A DNA stretch of 64,000 bases, taken from Rotaria sp. Silwood1. Taxonomy: Eukaryota > Rotifera > Eurotatoria > Philodinida > Philodinidae. Under the pieces are notes generated by a model that was given only the letters and a program-made list of their open reading frames with translations, was not told the origin of the DNA and did not search any database. The translations under genes were made by a program, and so were the position numbers. Below are positions 1-13,460 of this stretch, one piece after another. Numbering within the stretch: the stretch's first letter is position 1; every line of letters begins with the position of its first letter. The stretch spans positions 69,916-133,915 of the forward strand of contig CAJNOP010000541.1 in the NCBI GenBank assembly GCA_905250075.1, read 5' to 3'.

Positions 1-29
1 TAGTCGCAGCAGTGAAATTAGAAACACTT

Positions 30-225
30 TTTTGTAAACCGCCGCGGCGGCACGTTTATTTTATAATTCATCGTGGCAGCGGCGCGGCAACGTTTTTTTT
101 GATAAGTCATCGCGGCGCAGCAACATTTTTTTATAAACCGTCGCGGCGCGGCTGCGGTGCGGCAGCTTTTTTTTTCTAAGGCCGCGGTGCGGCAGCGGCA
201 GATTTTCAGCCGCGATGGATATCTC
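30..225. repeat. GC-rich minisatellite, about 35 bp period
   Basis: Four to five degenerate units alternate a T-run or AT-rich stretch (such as tttttttataaaccgt) with a block built from cgcggc/gcggcagc words. The block is extremely GC-rich compared with the AT-rich surroundings. The minus strand stays open across it and would give a Cys/Arg/Ala-rich peptide, but that follows from the repeat and I do not call it a gene. The G/C words can pair with one another, so the array could form hairpins. Confidence 0.7.
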
Positions 226-1639
226 TGATTCAGTTGATCAAGTCCAGAAACAATGTTTTTGTTTTGTTTTACCATCATCTAGACAGCTTGTCTACAAGTA
301 ACGCACACATCTATAAGGATCTCTTGAATCAAAGTCAGTGACCAAAAGTCTACACTTCTCGAATATTTCCCACTCTGAACAATATGTTTTAATTTGTGTT
401 TATGGCTAAGAGAACATACCGTTTGATTGTCAGATATTTCTTTGGAAGTTTGCTCCTACAAAGAATTATCATCAAAACATAACAGTAACATGCTCATCGA
501 CTTTTTTTTACACTTCCTAAAAAAAGCACATTTTTTTGTATCTGTCAGTAGAGAATATATGAAACTCTATAAAAAGTTTTTTTTAAATAAATAAGTTCGA
601 TCATCTTATTGTTTGGAATCGATTTTGAACTTCTCATTTGCCTATAAGAACAATTTCTTATTTTTATATTTGAATTCTATGATATCGCTAATAAAAAGAA
701 ATCGATTTTTTTGTAACATCTAGATATGCTCACAAAAAAAACCTTGTATAGATATTTTGTAGCCTCAGGAACTTTCTTAAGAAAAAAAAAACAGGGTCAG
801 TTTCTCTTTATAATACAGGCTTTTTTTTTGAAAAAAAAATAATGAAAGTAGAACTTATAGTAGAAGACGAAATATCAGCCCTTTTTTCATCATTATTTCT
901 TTTTTTTGCACAAATATATTCAAAAAGAAAAATGACGCGTTATTTATCTTTATCATAATAGCAAACAGAAAATATACATAATGCAGAGAGAGAGAAATGG
1001 TACTTATTGAAAATGTGATAAAAATAAAAAAAGCATGTTGAATGTCTAATAGAAATAACTTACTATTCATGAAAAATAACAATATCAGTGCATGGTAATT
1101 AAGCAGATAACATAAAATATAAATATGAAATGAATGAAATCAACTGATCATTGAGAATAAATAGAAAAATTTAAATAAAATAGTCTTTATGACATATTTC
1201 CGTCTATCTGTAACCAACAGCGATATATTTTATGCTATTTTTTTTTATAACTTTCTTTATTTTTGCTATTTTATAAATATTTTAATGTAACAAAAACTGT
1301 CTCATCTTTTCGCTTCGACAATGAAACTCGAAGCTCTACTTTTGTTCTTTATGCAATGTCGTTCTGAGATTCCAACAATATCAAAGAGTTCAAGAAAAAG
1401 TCTTACCTATGTCACGGCAGTCATATTGGAAGTCAACTTGATGCTTAGAACGTCGAATACATTGATTTGTCACAATCATTCAGACATCTGCTATATGGTT
1501 TATTATTGATGCAACAACATTGTTTGGTCTACGGACCTCAGAAATAGCGCAATGTCAATCTTATTTGATCGAGTGAAAGCTTTCAAATCGACAATTATCA
1601 TGTATTCTGTTTAAAAACATGAATATGTTTAGCATTGAT
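226..1639. other. AT-rich stretch without a recognised gene
   Basis: The sequence is dominated by A and T homopolymer runs. The few open frames are short, low-complexity and Phe/Leu/Lys-rich. I see no domain, no exon with good splice sites and no repeat. It ends where similarity between the two kelch-containing duplicates begins. Confidence 0.5.
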
Positions 1640-4600
1640 ATTTTTCTACAACACAAACTTATCGGAGTGGATAGTTTCAGAACAATGCTTGATAGAGCAT
1701 TCATCTAAGTGCACAAAATGTATTCTCAGGAGTTTTGATATTATTGTATTTGCTCATAGTTTTTATTTTCATATCTTTAAACGAAGCATTCAACTACGAT
1801 GAGCGACTACCCACACTTCTTTGACGCCCAATGAGATAATGAATTTGTATGAGACAGAGTAAGAACATATGAATTATGGACAGAAAGCAAAATATTTACA
1901 AGCAGCTAAGAACTTTTTTCTTTTGTATCTGATAAGAAACTGAAAAACTTTATTTTATCTTTGTCTTTGTGACGGTATTGACTGAAAAGAATTTAAAGAG
2001 CAAGCCTTCATTCTTGTTGGTTAAAAAGATAGAAAGCTTTTTATCTCGCCAAGTTAAAGCACATGTAAGTTGCAAAAGATAACAGTATACTTTGAAACTA
2101 TAGTGCATTACTTGTTATACAATTGGCATTTTTTCTGCATTCAATACTTACTCACTTATCAACTATTTCCTTTTTTTAACATTCATGGCTGATAGATTGG
2201 CTGATCAATTAGATTCCAAGAGTGTGACTATACCAACACCAACTTCAACATACGAGAAATTCAATGTTGATGATTCTAATGAAGTGAAAATAAAGAGTGG
2301 CAAGTTTGTATAACCAAGTTAAAGAAAACTGTTGTTATAGATAATTGTCAATATAGAAAGCTACGTCCTCTGGCCACAACTCTTCTTGTTCTACTGGTGA
2401 TTGCGGTTGTGGCGACCGCTGTGACTGTCCCAACCGTTCTCTTGACTCGAACGACAACACAATCTTCAAATATTTCGGTGCCCATTAATTCGTCGACCAT
2501 ACTATCAACGATAGGTGTCAATTCGACAGTCACAACAACAACAGTGGGCGTTATTTCAACATTCACAAAATCAACAATTGACGTCACTTCGACAGTCACT
2601 ACTACTATAATAGAGACAACAGGTGAGATTCGATCATACGAGAGATATTCTCTCAGTCTCATTATTTGTAATAGCTCGAGTAATGCATCGTCTAAAATAC
2701 TTTTTGCAATGATGAATTCATTTCTCCGGAGTATTCCGCTTATCTTCATGTAAATCTAACATACATACATCTTGGATTTTCTACTACTCTCAGCTTAAGT
2801 TTGTACACAAGTGAAAAATATATTAATCCATACATATGATACAATGATTGATTCAAATCATAAATCTTTATCGATTATCTATATTAAAAATCTTTTAGAA
2901 GCTATGAAATCTTACACATTTGTTTCCACCACAGAATACAAAAATTCGTACCAAAAAGATAAAACTTTATTTTAGTCTGTAGAATGTTCAAAGTTGTTCC
3001 ATTTAGAGAAAGATAATTTTGCGTGTCCGATAATACTTCACTTTTCAGCATGAACATATTCAAATGATTTTTCTAGGATGGCTTAACACCGGTAGTATGA
3101 ATGATGCACGATATCTACACACCGCATCTGTATTAACAAATGGAAAAGTATTAGTAACTGGTGGACAGAATGATAATCCTGCTCTAAATAGTGCTGAGTT
3201 GTATGATCCATCAACAAAAACTTGGTCAATGACAGGCAGTATGAATAATGCACGAAGATGGCATACAGCATCTGTATTAATAAATGGAAAAGTATTAGTT
3301 ACCGGTGGATATGATGGTACTTCTCGTCTAGATAGTGCTGAGTTGTATGATCCATCAACAGGAACTTGGACAATGACAAGTAAAATGAATAGTGCACGAG
3401 AAGCACATACAGCATCTTTATTAGCAAATGGTAAAGTCTTAGTTACTGGTGGATATAGTGGCAGTTCTGTTCTAAATACTGCTGATTTGTATGATTTATC
3501 GACAGGAACTTGGACAACGACTGATAGTCTGAATGATACACGATATCAACACACAGCATCTGTATTAAAAAATGGAAAAGTATTAGTTACCGGTGGACAT
3601 GATGGTAGTTCTCGTTTAAATAGTGCTGAGTTATATGATCCATTAACAGAGACTTGGGCAACGACTGGTAATATGAATGAGACACGAAATTCACACACAG
3701 CTTCCGTATTAATCAATGGGAATGTGTTAGTTACCGGTGGAGTTGGTATTTCTTTTCTAAATAGTGCTGAATTATATGACCCATCAACTGAAACTTGGAC
3801 AACAAGTGGCAGTATGAATGATACACGATTTTTACATACAGCATCCGTATTAACAAATGGAAAAGTTTTAGTTACTGGTGGGCAAAGTTCTGGTGATTAT
3901 TTAAATAGTGTTGAGTTGTATGATACATCAACAGAAATTTGGACAACGATTGTTAGTATGAATTATGCACGATATGTACACACAGCATCCATATTAACAA
4001 ATGGACATGTATTAGTTTCGGGTGGATTTTCGGGTATTGCTATAAATAGTTCTGAATTGTATTAATTATCTCGAATAAATGAACAATCGATAATCTTATG
4101 TTTACAAGTAGATGCAATCTTGTACTCAAACAATAGTTTGAAGGCAAGAGAAATGTTAGATTTAATTGAGAATGGATAGTTGTCCTCGATGTCTTTGTTA
4201 AATTGTCGTACATTTTAGAATGTGATTTGAAATATCAAAATATCATGTTTCTATATTTTGGTTTGTCAAGCTTCTTGTAATGATTTTGATCTTTTGAGAG
4301 TGCTTCATTAAGTTTTCGGTTCATCTTTTGTTCAAAATTTTGATGTCGTTTATATCAGTAATGAATGTCCTATCAATACTTTGAACTATATTAGCAGAGT
4401 GAATTTTTCGACTTTGTTCATGTAAATTATCCAATTTCCTTCTTTTCTATTGAATAAAGAATAGAATATCTTGTTCCTTAAATGTATAGTGGCAAGTCAT
4501 ATTTTTGTATTCGGAGTAAGTGAATTTTTATTCAATTCATTGATTATTGCTTTCCTGACCAAGTGCAGTTATTGAAAAGAGTAGTTATGATATATGAATG

Positions 4601-5360
4601 CATCAGCTAAGAGCTGAACTTTTACAGCTATCTATTTAATTTTACTTGAGTTTTCGATGACCCAATATTATCTATTTCCTATGAAAACTTGAACTAGAAG
4701 TCATACAACTCCATGTACATCCGAATTGCGTGAACGATAATTAGGTTAAAAATTGAGCTATTGAGTGATAATGTCTTTTTCAAAGATAGAACAGTCGTCT
4801 TCAACCAAAATTGTTCACTAATTCAAACTTATATATTGAAGACTACAAAAAAACATAGGTATCAAGTGAGTTTATTAGTAAGAAGTTTGTTCCCATACAG
4901 ATTGTTTGGGCTATTTTTACTAGTTTTAATCGACCTTTTGAATTTTAGAAAACATTCAAAATTTTATTATTTCTCTATGTTTAAATAAAGTATTTTTAAA
5001 ATCCAGATATTACTGACTAATTATGAATTTATCATCGACAACAATAAATAACACAAAAATATACATGATGCCTTCTATGAATCTCCAGAGTTCTGCTCCA
5101 AGTTCCAATTATAAAGATGAAGCAATCAAATTTTTGGAGGTATATGAGAAAATCTCAACAAAGAAGTTAATTCATGTAGTCGAAGTATATAACTAGTGCT
5201 ATACTTTTCAATCTCCTAAAATAGATAAACAAGCTATCAACACAATCAAACGCTAACAGGATGCATAACACGTTATCGAAATTTCTCTAAAGACCTCAAT
5301 CGTCGGATTCGGTAACGATACCATGAAATCTTGACACACCAATATTCACACATTCTAAAA
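1640..5360. repeat. Tandem segmental duplication, copy A
   Basis: Copy A starts near 1640 with a tract (ttttctacaacacaaact and following) that recurs at about 6905. It ends with a tract (tcaacacaatcaaacg and following) that recurs at about 11495. Between these the two copies are alignable in order: upstream region, kelch gene, downstream region. Copy B is longer, about 4.7 kb against 3.7 kb. The flanks are diverged but recognisable by eye, so the duplication is not recent. Confidence 0.8.
2185..4065 (+). CDS. Kelch-propeller type II membrane protein, copy A
   Basis: I read three exons: 2185-2303, 2357-2622 and 3077-4065, with phase 2 and phase 1 introns, giving 457 residues. The N-terminus (MADRLADQLD) has no signal peptide. 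After about 40 residues comes a membrane segment (TTLLVLLVIAVVATAV) preceded by Lys/Arg, so a type II topology with an extracellular C-terminus is likely. A Thr/Ser-rich stalk follows, probably O-glycosylated. The last exon encodes seven kelch repeats of about 48 residues, each with HTAS-[VIL]-L-x-NG, VLVTGG and AELYDPST cores, enough for one seven-bladed propeller. The ligand is unknown. Copy B at 7522-9960 is its tandem duplicate with the same introns. The reading frame is intact. The ATG matches the start of the conserved region. Confidence 0.8.
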
Positions 5361-6904
5361 TTAGTAGAAAACTGATTATTAATGGAATGGAATAAATGTA
5401 TAGTAAAAGAATATAAATTACGGAATATATAAATATCAACACCTTTGACAAATAATCTATCAATCAAAATCTTTCGAACATGATTCGAATCCGTCATTTT
5501 TTTAATGTTAGGAAAATACTTTCAATTAGATTCGAACGTAAGACTGATGCAACATAAAAAAATGTGTTAACTTTTATCTTTATTTTGTATACCTTGTTAA
5601 ATTTCAAATAGAAAAGAGATTTGATAGATCACTGAATGTGAGAGACATGATGATTTTAGAAACAGTGTTTGGAAAAAAGCTAAAGTGTTGCCTATTCTGT
5701 TAATATATATAAAGAGAGCATTCTGGTTGAAAAAAACATTTGCTTAAATATTATCTAACTTCGTATAATGTATATTGATCGTTAATCACTGTTCAGTGTA
5801 TTTTCACTGATAAAAATCTAGAGAATCATAACTGTTTTCATCGATATTTATCATTAAAAAAGTTGGATAAGAACGGATACTATTTCCCTCATAATGCTGT
5901 TTTAGCTTTGTTCTTTCTTAGAATTAGAATGTACAGTTCTAATGTAATCTCTCACAAATCGTAGAATTTAAATTAAATTTTTATCAAATAAATAGTATAC
6001 GTTTTCATTCATGAAAAACAAATGCTATTGTGTATTTTACATAAAGTGAGTATTAGATCCTGTCTTCTCATCATAATCGAGGGTTAATAATGCATGTATC
6101 TTCCTCCAGTTTAAGGTACTCTTAATCAAAAAAATGCAATTATTATCAAAATGGATATTATGAAATCAACATATGTTTTCACAGTTCAAAATTTGAGCTT
6201 GAAGTAATCAATATAATGTGTCTGATAAACTATTAATTCTCTTGATATGTTTAGGTTCTTTGAGTCTCTTATCTCCCTCTATCACCGATAATCATTCTTT
6301 GTAGTCAAAATTAACATTGTAGAGTACATATATGTCTAAAGTACGAGTTTTATGATGGCTATGATCACTGGGCAATCCAATAATTTTTGGAGTGTTTCTG
6401 ATCCCATTTCTGCGTTCTCTTCAAAAAACAGAACGATATGTTTGTAAAATACATCAAAATATTGAATCTTACATGTTGAAACTAATTTTCAGTTTTTGTT
6501 TGATTTCAAAAAGCTTAGGTTTCTCGAATGAGCATCATTGTAATTAAAGAAGCTTTTGTTATTATTTTGGAAGAGCATGTTGAACTTCAGTGCCTCATTA
6601 GAGTTTAGGTGAGTATAGCCGTGACTCTTTTGTTCAGTAACATCCATACTCCTATGTACATCAGCTGCAAATGTGAATACGAGATGACACAGAGAAAACA
6701 GAAAAATCTATTACATTCTTCTAAGTTCAATCACAAAGCTTACAACATGATCTCAATCCCGACAATATATTCAATTTATCATACGAGGGTCATTAATGGT
6801 GTCACTTATGATCTTAACAAAATTTAATAAAATTTTTGTATGTAATTCACTCTTGAATTCGTTCAATATTCGTTTCAACTATTCGTTGTTGTCTATCGTT
6901 TGTA
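4066..6904. other. Intergenic DNA between the kelch genes
   Basis: Up to about 5360 this is the downstream flank of copy A, which aligns with the flank after copy B but has no conserved open frame. From 5360 to 6904 it is single-copy AT-rich sequence between the duplicates. Short open frames there show no domain, no splice support and no counterpart in the other copy. I see no RNA gene. Confidence 0.5.
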
Positions 6905-7075
6905 TTTTTCTACAACACAAACTCATTGGAGTAGACAAATTCAAAACAATGCTTTGGGAAACATTCATCTAAGTGCACAAAATGTATCCTCACAAGTTAT
7001 GATGTTATTCTATGTGCTCACAGCCTTTATTTCCACATTTTTAAGCGAAATATTCAACGGCGATGAGAAAATAAG

Positions 7076-7155
7076 ATGTTCGAGTGTGAGTAGACGTGGA
7101 TGGTTATTCGTACGAGTCTTGCCTACATTCTTATTCACCTACACTTACACTCTTC
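7076..7155. repeat. Telomere-like foldback unit
   Basis: A G/T-rich arm (agtgtgagtagacgtgga) is followed by a C/A-rich arm (cacctacacttacact) about 35 bp later, so the segment can fold back on itself. It is present in duplicate B and almost absent from duplicate A, which defines it as a discrete inserted or deleted unit. Confidence 0.6.
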
Positions 7156-7521
7156 GCTTCAGGATTCAAAGTGATGAGTATTTATTTGACGCATAAGGCA
7201 ATTATGAATTTACCTGAGAACGGTTCAGAACATATGAATTGTAAACAGAAAGAAAAACAATAAAAGGTAACAAAGAACGCTTTTCTTTTATATCTGACAA
7301 CGAACCGAAGAGTTTCATTTTATCTGTGTGTTTATGGCGTCATTGATTAAAAAGAAAAAGAGCTCTTTATCTCACTTAGTTACAGCACGTGTGAGTTGCA
7401 ACAGATAATGACAAACTCTCGGACTATGCCTCTAAACTTACTATATAATTGACTTTTTTTCTGCATTCTATAGTTATTCATTTATCAACTATTTCATTGT
7501 TAACCATTCAAACTTGATAAA

Positions 7522-9960
7522 ACGGCTGATACACTGCCCAATCAATTTGGCTCGAAGAGTGCAACTATGTCAACGTCAAAATGGGAGAAATTCAATGTAG
7601 ATCACTCTGCTTTAGTGACAGAAACGAGCTGCAAGTTCGTATAATGAAGCTAAAGAAAATCATTTTCATAGTTTATTGTCAATACAGAAAACTAGGTCCC
7701 CTGACGAAAGCTCTTCTTGCTCTACTTCTAATCATAATTGTGGCGACTGCTGTCATTGTTCCGATCGTTCTCTTAACTCGACCGACAACAAAATCCTCAA
7801 CTACTTCTTCGCCCATTAATTCGTCTAGCGTTCCGACAACGATCACTGTGACTTTGGCAATCACAGAAACAACGACGATCATCACATCGACAGTGACAAC
7901 CACAAAAAGAACAATAACAACGGACACTACTTCGACAGTCACTACTACTGCTACAGAGCCGACGGGTGAGATACGATCATCGAAGAATCTGTTTTTCATC
8001 TACATTTTCTTAGCATCAGCCTCTTGTGCATCAGAGCTGTGGGCGAACAGAAGACTGTCACCCACAGTGACATCTCAATCAGATCTCAATTGGCAAGATT
8101 TTCATATAGATGAGATTAGGTTAAGAAAAAAATCATTTACGAGTATCCAATCAGACATCTCGTTTCAAACTGTTATGAACCTTTCGTCTATTCATATATG
8201 ATTGATTGAAAAAGATTCTTGGAAGCCAAATTTCTTTTAATCAATCTTCAGTTCTATAGGTTTCTTAGCATCATTCACTGCCTCTAACATTTAAAAATCT
8301 TAAATCACACTTGTATTAAAACTGATTTAATCGATGCTCGAGTCAACCTGCAATCAGTCACTCATCGATGGACAGAGTCACAAATTAAATGTGGAGAAAG
8401 ATGATTCTGTCATTCAAAAGACAATGATTGATTGTATTTGAAATGGAAGCGTTTCTACTTCTCAGCAGAATTGAGTACTCTGAGCAGATATGAGCATGAC
8501 ATATATCTTGAACAATATACTATTTTGAACTTGAGACTCAGAGAACTGTGAAGAAATCGAGGAACCATTCATATTTTTCGACACATTTAGATTCTTCGAT
8601 CATTGCTACCTAAGATTGTACACAACCGAAAACTAGAATAATCAATATGAGTGATATATTGACTGCTTCAAAGTGAGAACTTTTAGTAATCATCTATATA
8701 GAAAGAGTATTGACGAAAATGCAAAACTATCACACTTTATCCTACCATAAGATCAAGAATTTCATGCAACAAACTTGAAATTTTGCTTTGCTATATAGAA
8801 TGTTAAAGGTTTTTTCACTTAAAGTAAGGAAAAAATTCATCTTTGTACAATACTTTAAAACACTTCACTTACATATAAGAAACCTTGTGTATTCAATGAT
8901 ACTTCACTTTTCAGTTAAGTATTTTTAATTGGTTCTTTTAGTATGGCGTAACACTGGTAGTATGAATAATGAACGATTTTCGCATACAGCATCCGTATTA
9001 CCAAATGGAAAAGTGTTAGTTATTGGTGGAGAATATGATGTTGGCTTTGACCTAAATGCTACTGAATTGTATGATCCATCAATGGAAACTTGGTCAATAA
9101 CTGGTAGTATGAGTAATGCACGATTTGCGCACACAGCATCCATATTAACAAATGGAAAAGTGTTAGTTACTGGTGGCCGGAATGGTCGTTCAGCTATAAA
9201 TAGTACTGAACTGTATGATCCATCAACAGGAATTTGGACAGCGGCTGCCAGTATGAATAATGCACGACAGTGGCACACAGCATCCATATTAAAAAATGGA
9301 AACGTGTTAGTTACTGGTGGATTGTATGCTGGTACTGCTCTAGAGAGTGCTGAGTTGTATGATCCGTCAACAGGAACTTGGACACTGACTGACAGTATGT
9401 ATCATCATCGATATCGACACACAGCGTCCGTATTAACAAATGGGAAAGTTTTAGTTACTGGTGGATTGGCAGGTGATTATTTTTTTTTCTATGGTGCTGT
9501 ATTATATGATCCATCAACAGGAAATTGGACAATGGCTGATAGTATGCGTGCTGCACGAGAACGGCACACAGCATCTGTATTATTAAATGGAAAAGTGTTA
9601 GTTACTGGTGGATGGAATGGTAGTGTTGCTCTCAATACTGTTGAATTGTATGATCCATCAACAGATATTTGGAGAATGACTGGTAGTATGAATATTGGAC
9701 GATTTTCGCATACAGCATCCGTATTACCAAATGGAAAAGTGTTAGTTACTGGTGGATATGATGCTTTTTCTGCTATGAATAGTACTGAATTGTATGATCC
9801 ATCAACAGGAACTTGGCAAATGACTAGTCATATGAATTATGCACGAGGAAGTCACTCAGCATCCGTATTAAAAAATGGAAACGTGTTTGTTGCTGGTGGG
9901 CTTGATAGTATTGGTCTAAATACTTCAGAATTATATGAATCATCTCAAATAAATCAATAA
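7522..9960 (+). CDS. Kelch-propeller type II membrane protein, copy B
   Basis: Exons are 7567-7634 (or from 7522), 7688-7965 and 8942-9960, with the same phase 2 and phase 1 introns as copy A. The codon aligned with copy A's ATG is ACG at 7522-7524. The first in-frame ATG is at 7567, which gives 454 residues and shortens the cytoplasmic tail by 15. Next come a membrane segment (ALLALLLIIIVATAVIV), a Thr-rich stalk, and seven kelch repeats with HTAS, NGKVLVTGG and ELYDPST cores. Repeat five carries a run of Phe/Tyr (YFFFYGAV) in its variable loop. The frame is otherwise intact, so the gene is probably functional from the internal Met or the non-AUG codon. Variable inter-blade loops differ strongly from copy A while the blade cores are kept. 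Confidence 0.78.
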
Positions 9961-12900
9961 TCAATAACGTTATGTTTACAGGCATATATGTGATTTAGCA
10001 TCCAAACAATAATTTCATAAAGAGAACTATCAGATTTCAACGACAATGAATAGTTTCTTTCGATTGTTTTTGTTAGATTGTGAAACACTGAAGAAGACGT
10101 TTTAAAATATCAAACTATTTTTGATTTTATGTTTAGGTGTGTTAAGCTTATTGTAAAAAGAAACCCTCAGTTCATATAACGATATTAATCTGTTGAAACT
10201 GTTTCATTAAATTTCCAATTCATCTTTCGTTCAAAAATTTGATCTTCTTTATATCAATAATGAGTGTTCTATCAATACTTCAACAAATATTGATCAAGTG
10301 AAATTTGACTTGTTACTTATAAATTTTCAGAGGTTTTCCTTTCCAGTTGAAGAAAGGCGGCAATTTCTTGTTCTTAATGTGTGCAATAGCAAGTTTGTTT
10401 ATATATTCGAATAAATGATTTTTATTCAATCCATCTATCGTAAGATTATTATTAAAGTACATTTTTTTCAAAGAATAGTTGAGGTATATGAGAACATCAG
10501 TTAAAAACAGAGTTTTTTAGCTATTCTTCTTTATCTTATTTACTAATCAAGTAAATAAAAACTGGACTAAGAATGGAACTAATGAGTGAAAATGTCTTTC
10601 CCAAAGATGGGTATCCATTTTGAATATAATTTATAAGACTTTTTCAAAATAAAATAGACCTCATTGTCACTAGGCACCTATGTTTATATAAGCACCAGTA
10701 TCAATGCTGATGCAATTCTTGATTCAACGACTGAATTAAGATGAATAGAAATTTCTCTTTAGTGAACCAGTATAAGTGAAAATATCCGTATTGAGAATGA
10801 ATTAAACTAGAACTCAAAACTATATCTTTGCTATTGCATTAATTCTAATTGAATTCATCGATTGATTATAATCTTATACAATTAAATCTAAGTGTTACAT
10901 CTAGACAAAATATTCATATAAAAAGATTAGCTAAAATGAGAAAAATCGGATTAATCAAACGAGAAAGAATAATCAAAATATAAGAATTTATAGAAGCAAC
11001 ATCATTCACTTGTTGACATACTGGAGATCCTGCAATAAGGGGAAACATCACCTTCAAATGCATTTATCGTATGCTTTTTTTTTCATACATGTGCATACGT
11101 TGATGACAACACAAAACATACACATCAATTGACTTTTGAAGTATGAAGCTTGTTCATGTGGAGATTGTTTACCCTATTTTGGCTAGTTGTAGTGGATTAG
11201 GTGAATTTTGAAAAAAAATTGGATGATTATTATTTCTCTACGTTAGGGTAAAGCATTGATTACTTTACATATCATATACAAACTATCAGTTTTTTATAGA
11301 CAACAATAAATGTTTCAACTGTATGTATAATGGTTTTGATGAATTTCAAGAACCCTATTTCATTTTTTGGTTATGGAAATGTAGAGGATAATCGAGATTT
11401 TGGAGATATAAGCAGCAATTTCAACAAGAGAGTTAAGTCATGTAGTCGTGGCATACAATTAGCAATATACTTTTCTATCCGCTAAACTGCATCATCAAGC
11501 TGTCAACACAATCAAACGCAAACCGGACACATCCAACATTACTAAAATTTTTCCAAAAAGGGTCAACCATTGGATTTCGTAATGATGTCACGAAACCCTG
11601 ACGCTCCGATTTCCTCACATTTTCAAAGCACTTCTCCACGTGATGGCGTCAGACGATTGTATATCTCCGCTGCCTCCATCATATTCTATTTATTGTTTAT
11701 CTTCGATAACTTCATTATTTGCGATATCTTTCGTCATAGAAACTCTAGCAATATTGTGGAAATTCAAAAAAGTATCTAATCATTTGTGAATGTATTGTTT
11801 GCAAGAAGACTAAAAGTTGGGAGAAGTCCTGACCAAGAAACCACACATTAAATATTTGAAAAGTGAGCCATTGACTACATTTGATGGTTAGGCTTAACCA
11901 TTTTGCATCAAACATACGATTAACCACTGAGTAGAATGAGTCATGTAAATAGATTCTATTGGAAATGAACATGATTCTTTTCAGGAGGGTTTAACACACA
12001 TTCTATTATTAAAAGTTGACAAATAGGAAAACAAATCAGTCATAAAGGTTCAGATGACAGAAAAAGAATCGAACTAACCTTCAACGAAAACATTCTATTC
12101 AAAGAAGAACAGTCGCAAAAATCTCGATGTAAACTTACACTCACCATCCTCTTGGAAAATATATATGAGCGCCATGGAAAATAAACTGGAGTGCTTTTTA
12201 TACGATCTGACAATGGGAAAAGCCATTCAAAATAACCTAGTATTTCTACCTTTGCTCTATCCAAGTTGTACAATAAAAAAAATTGCGAAATAATCGAGGT
12301 TTTCCTGCAACGGGAATCTATTCTAAACAAACGATAACGTATTAAAAAAAAAAGTCTATTTCAAAGAAGAAAGCAAAACAGATGCAAGTGACTCGATGAA
12401 AATGTGAAAAGCATGACGATATGATACAATCATTTTTATAGTGAGTCAACTTCATAGACAGATTTTGTTAATATTATTGTACTGGCTGTTTGTTTTATTT
12501 TAAGAGAATAAATCAACATTGAAAGAATAATTTTTATTTTCTTCAACTTGAACGGAAAAGTTAGACGGTATTTTATTACAGAGCAGAGTAAAAAGAAATT
12601 CATTTTGAACACTTCTTTCGGTCGTCCATTACATAGAGAACATGCGATTTGTAATAACTCTGTTTTTCAACGTCTTTTTTTTCATGTGTGCAAGTCTTTC
12701 TCATTTTTTTTTCGACTTATTTCATTGTTTCATAGTGTAAAATATATTTGGATCAAATTAAGGTAGCATCTAATTACTATTGTAATGAAAACAATGATAC
12801 TGTTTCATTTACATTGTCTTCATCGCCTCATTCGGCATGGCAACCAGCATTAAATTTTTCTTTACAACAATGTAATACAAACTCGAATGATAAACATCAA

Positions 12901-13460
12901 CTGTCGTTCGTCATCAACAATTTGCTTCAATTACTCTACGCTTAAAAATACCATTGCCGACGCCAGACTTTAAATAGATTCTACTATTTTTTGGATATTT
13001 TTTGCGACACTTGCACCTATCGATCTGCGATTTTCTCCAACATGTAATTATTGCTATGAGACGTCGAACTACATTAAATTCGATCTGGTCAGCGATTGAA
13101 CCAAGTATTTGCAGATGCTACCATCTAAACAATGTGTCCGAACTCGATGAGCACAGGATGGATTTTGTTATTTCGCACGGGTATTTTTATGCGGAATACC
13201 TGCCGTTCACGCATACAAAATTTCAGATAATTGTGTTTTGTTCTAAGAAAACTGGATGAAAGTGTCTGGTCATTTGAGGGATCATTTCTTGACAAGAAGT
13301 GATACCAAATTCACGTCAATATGATGGCTTTCGGTTCTTACGAGTCGAACAGCACTAACAGTGGAGCAATAGACAAGCTCTCTTGATTAAGACTTTGTCT
13401 TAATGATTCAGGTAAATGAATGTCTACTATATTAGTGGGATGACTTTTTTTTGGAGATGA
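9961..13460. other. Intergenic region after kelch copy B
   Basis: To about 11630 this is the downstream part of duplicate B. From 11630 to 13460 there are several overlapping short open frames on both strands (for example around 12748-12945 and 13002-13259) with fairly ordinary amino-acid composition but frequent stops between them. It could be a decayed gene, but I recognise no family and can join no exons. I annotate no product. Confidence 0.4.

Larger units (their letters stand above)
6905..11630. repeat. Tandem segmental duplication, copy B
   Basis: This is the second, longer copy of the block seen at 1640-5360, in the same orientation. Relative to A it has extra sequence at about 7068-7175, a G/T-then-C/A foldback unit; copy A keeps only a short ctacccacac remnant there. 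The intron before the propeller exon is also longer (976 bp against 454 bp). The flank after the gene is longer as well. Confidence 0.8.

Noticed and set aside
2348-2749. Minus-strand open frame rich in Val
   Set aside because: It is the antisense of the Thr-rich stalk and membrane segment of kelch copy A; the plus strand has conserved splice phases and homologous copy B. The same applies to 7679-7999 minus.
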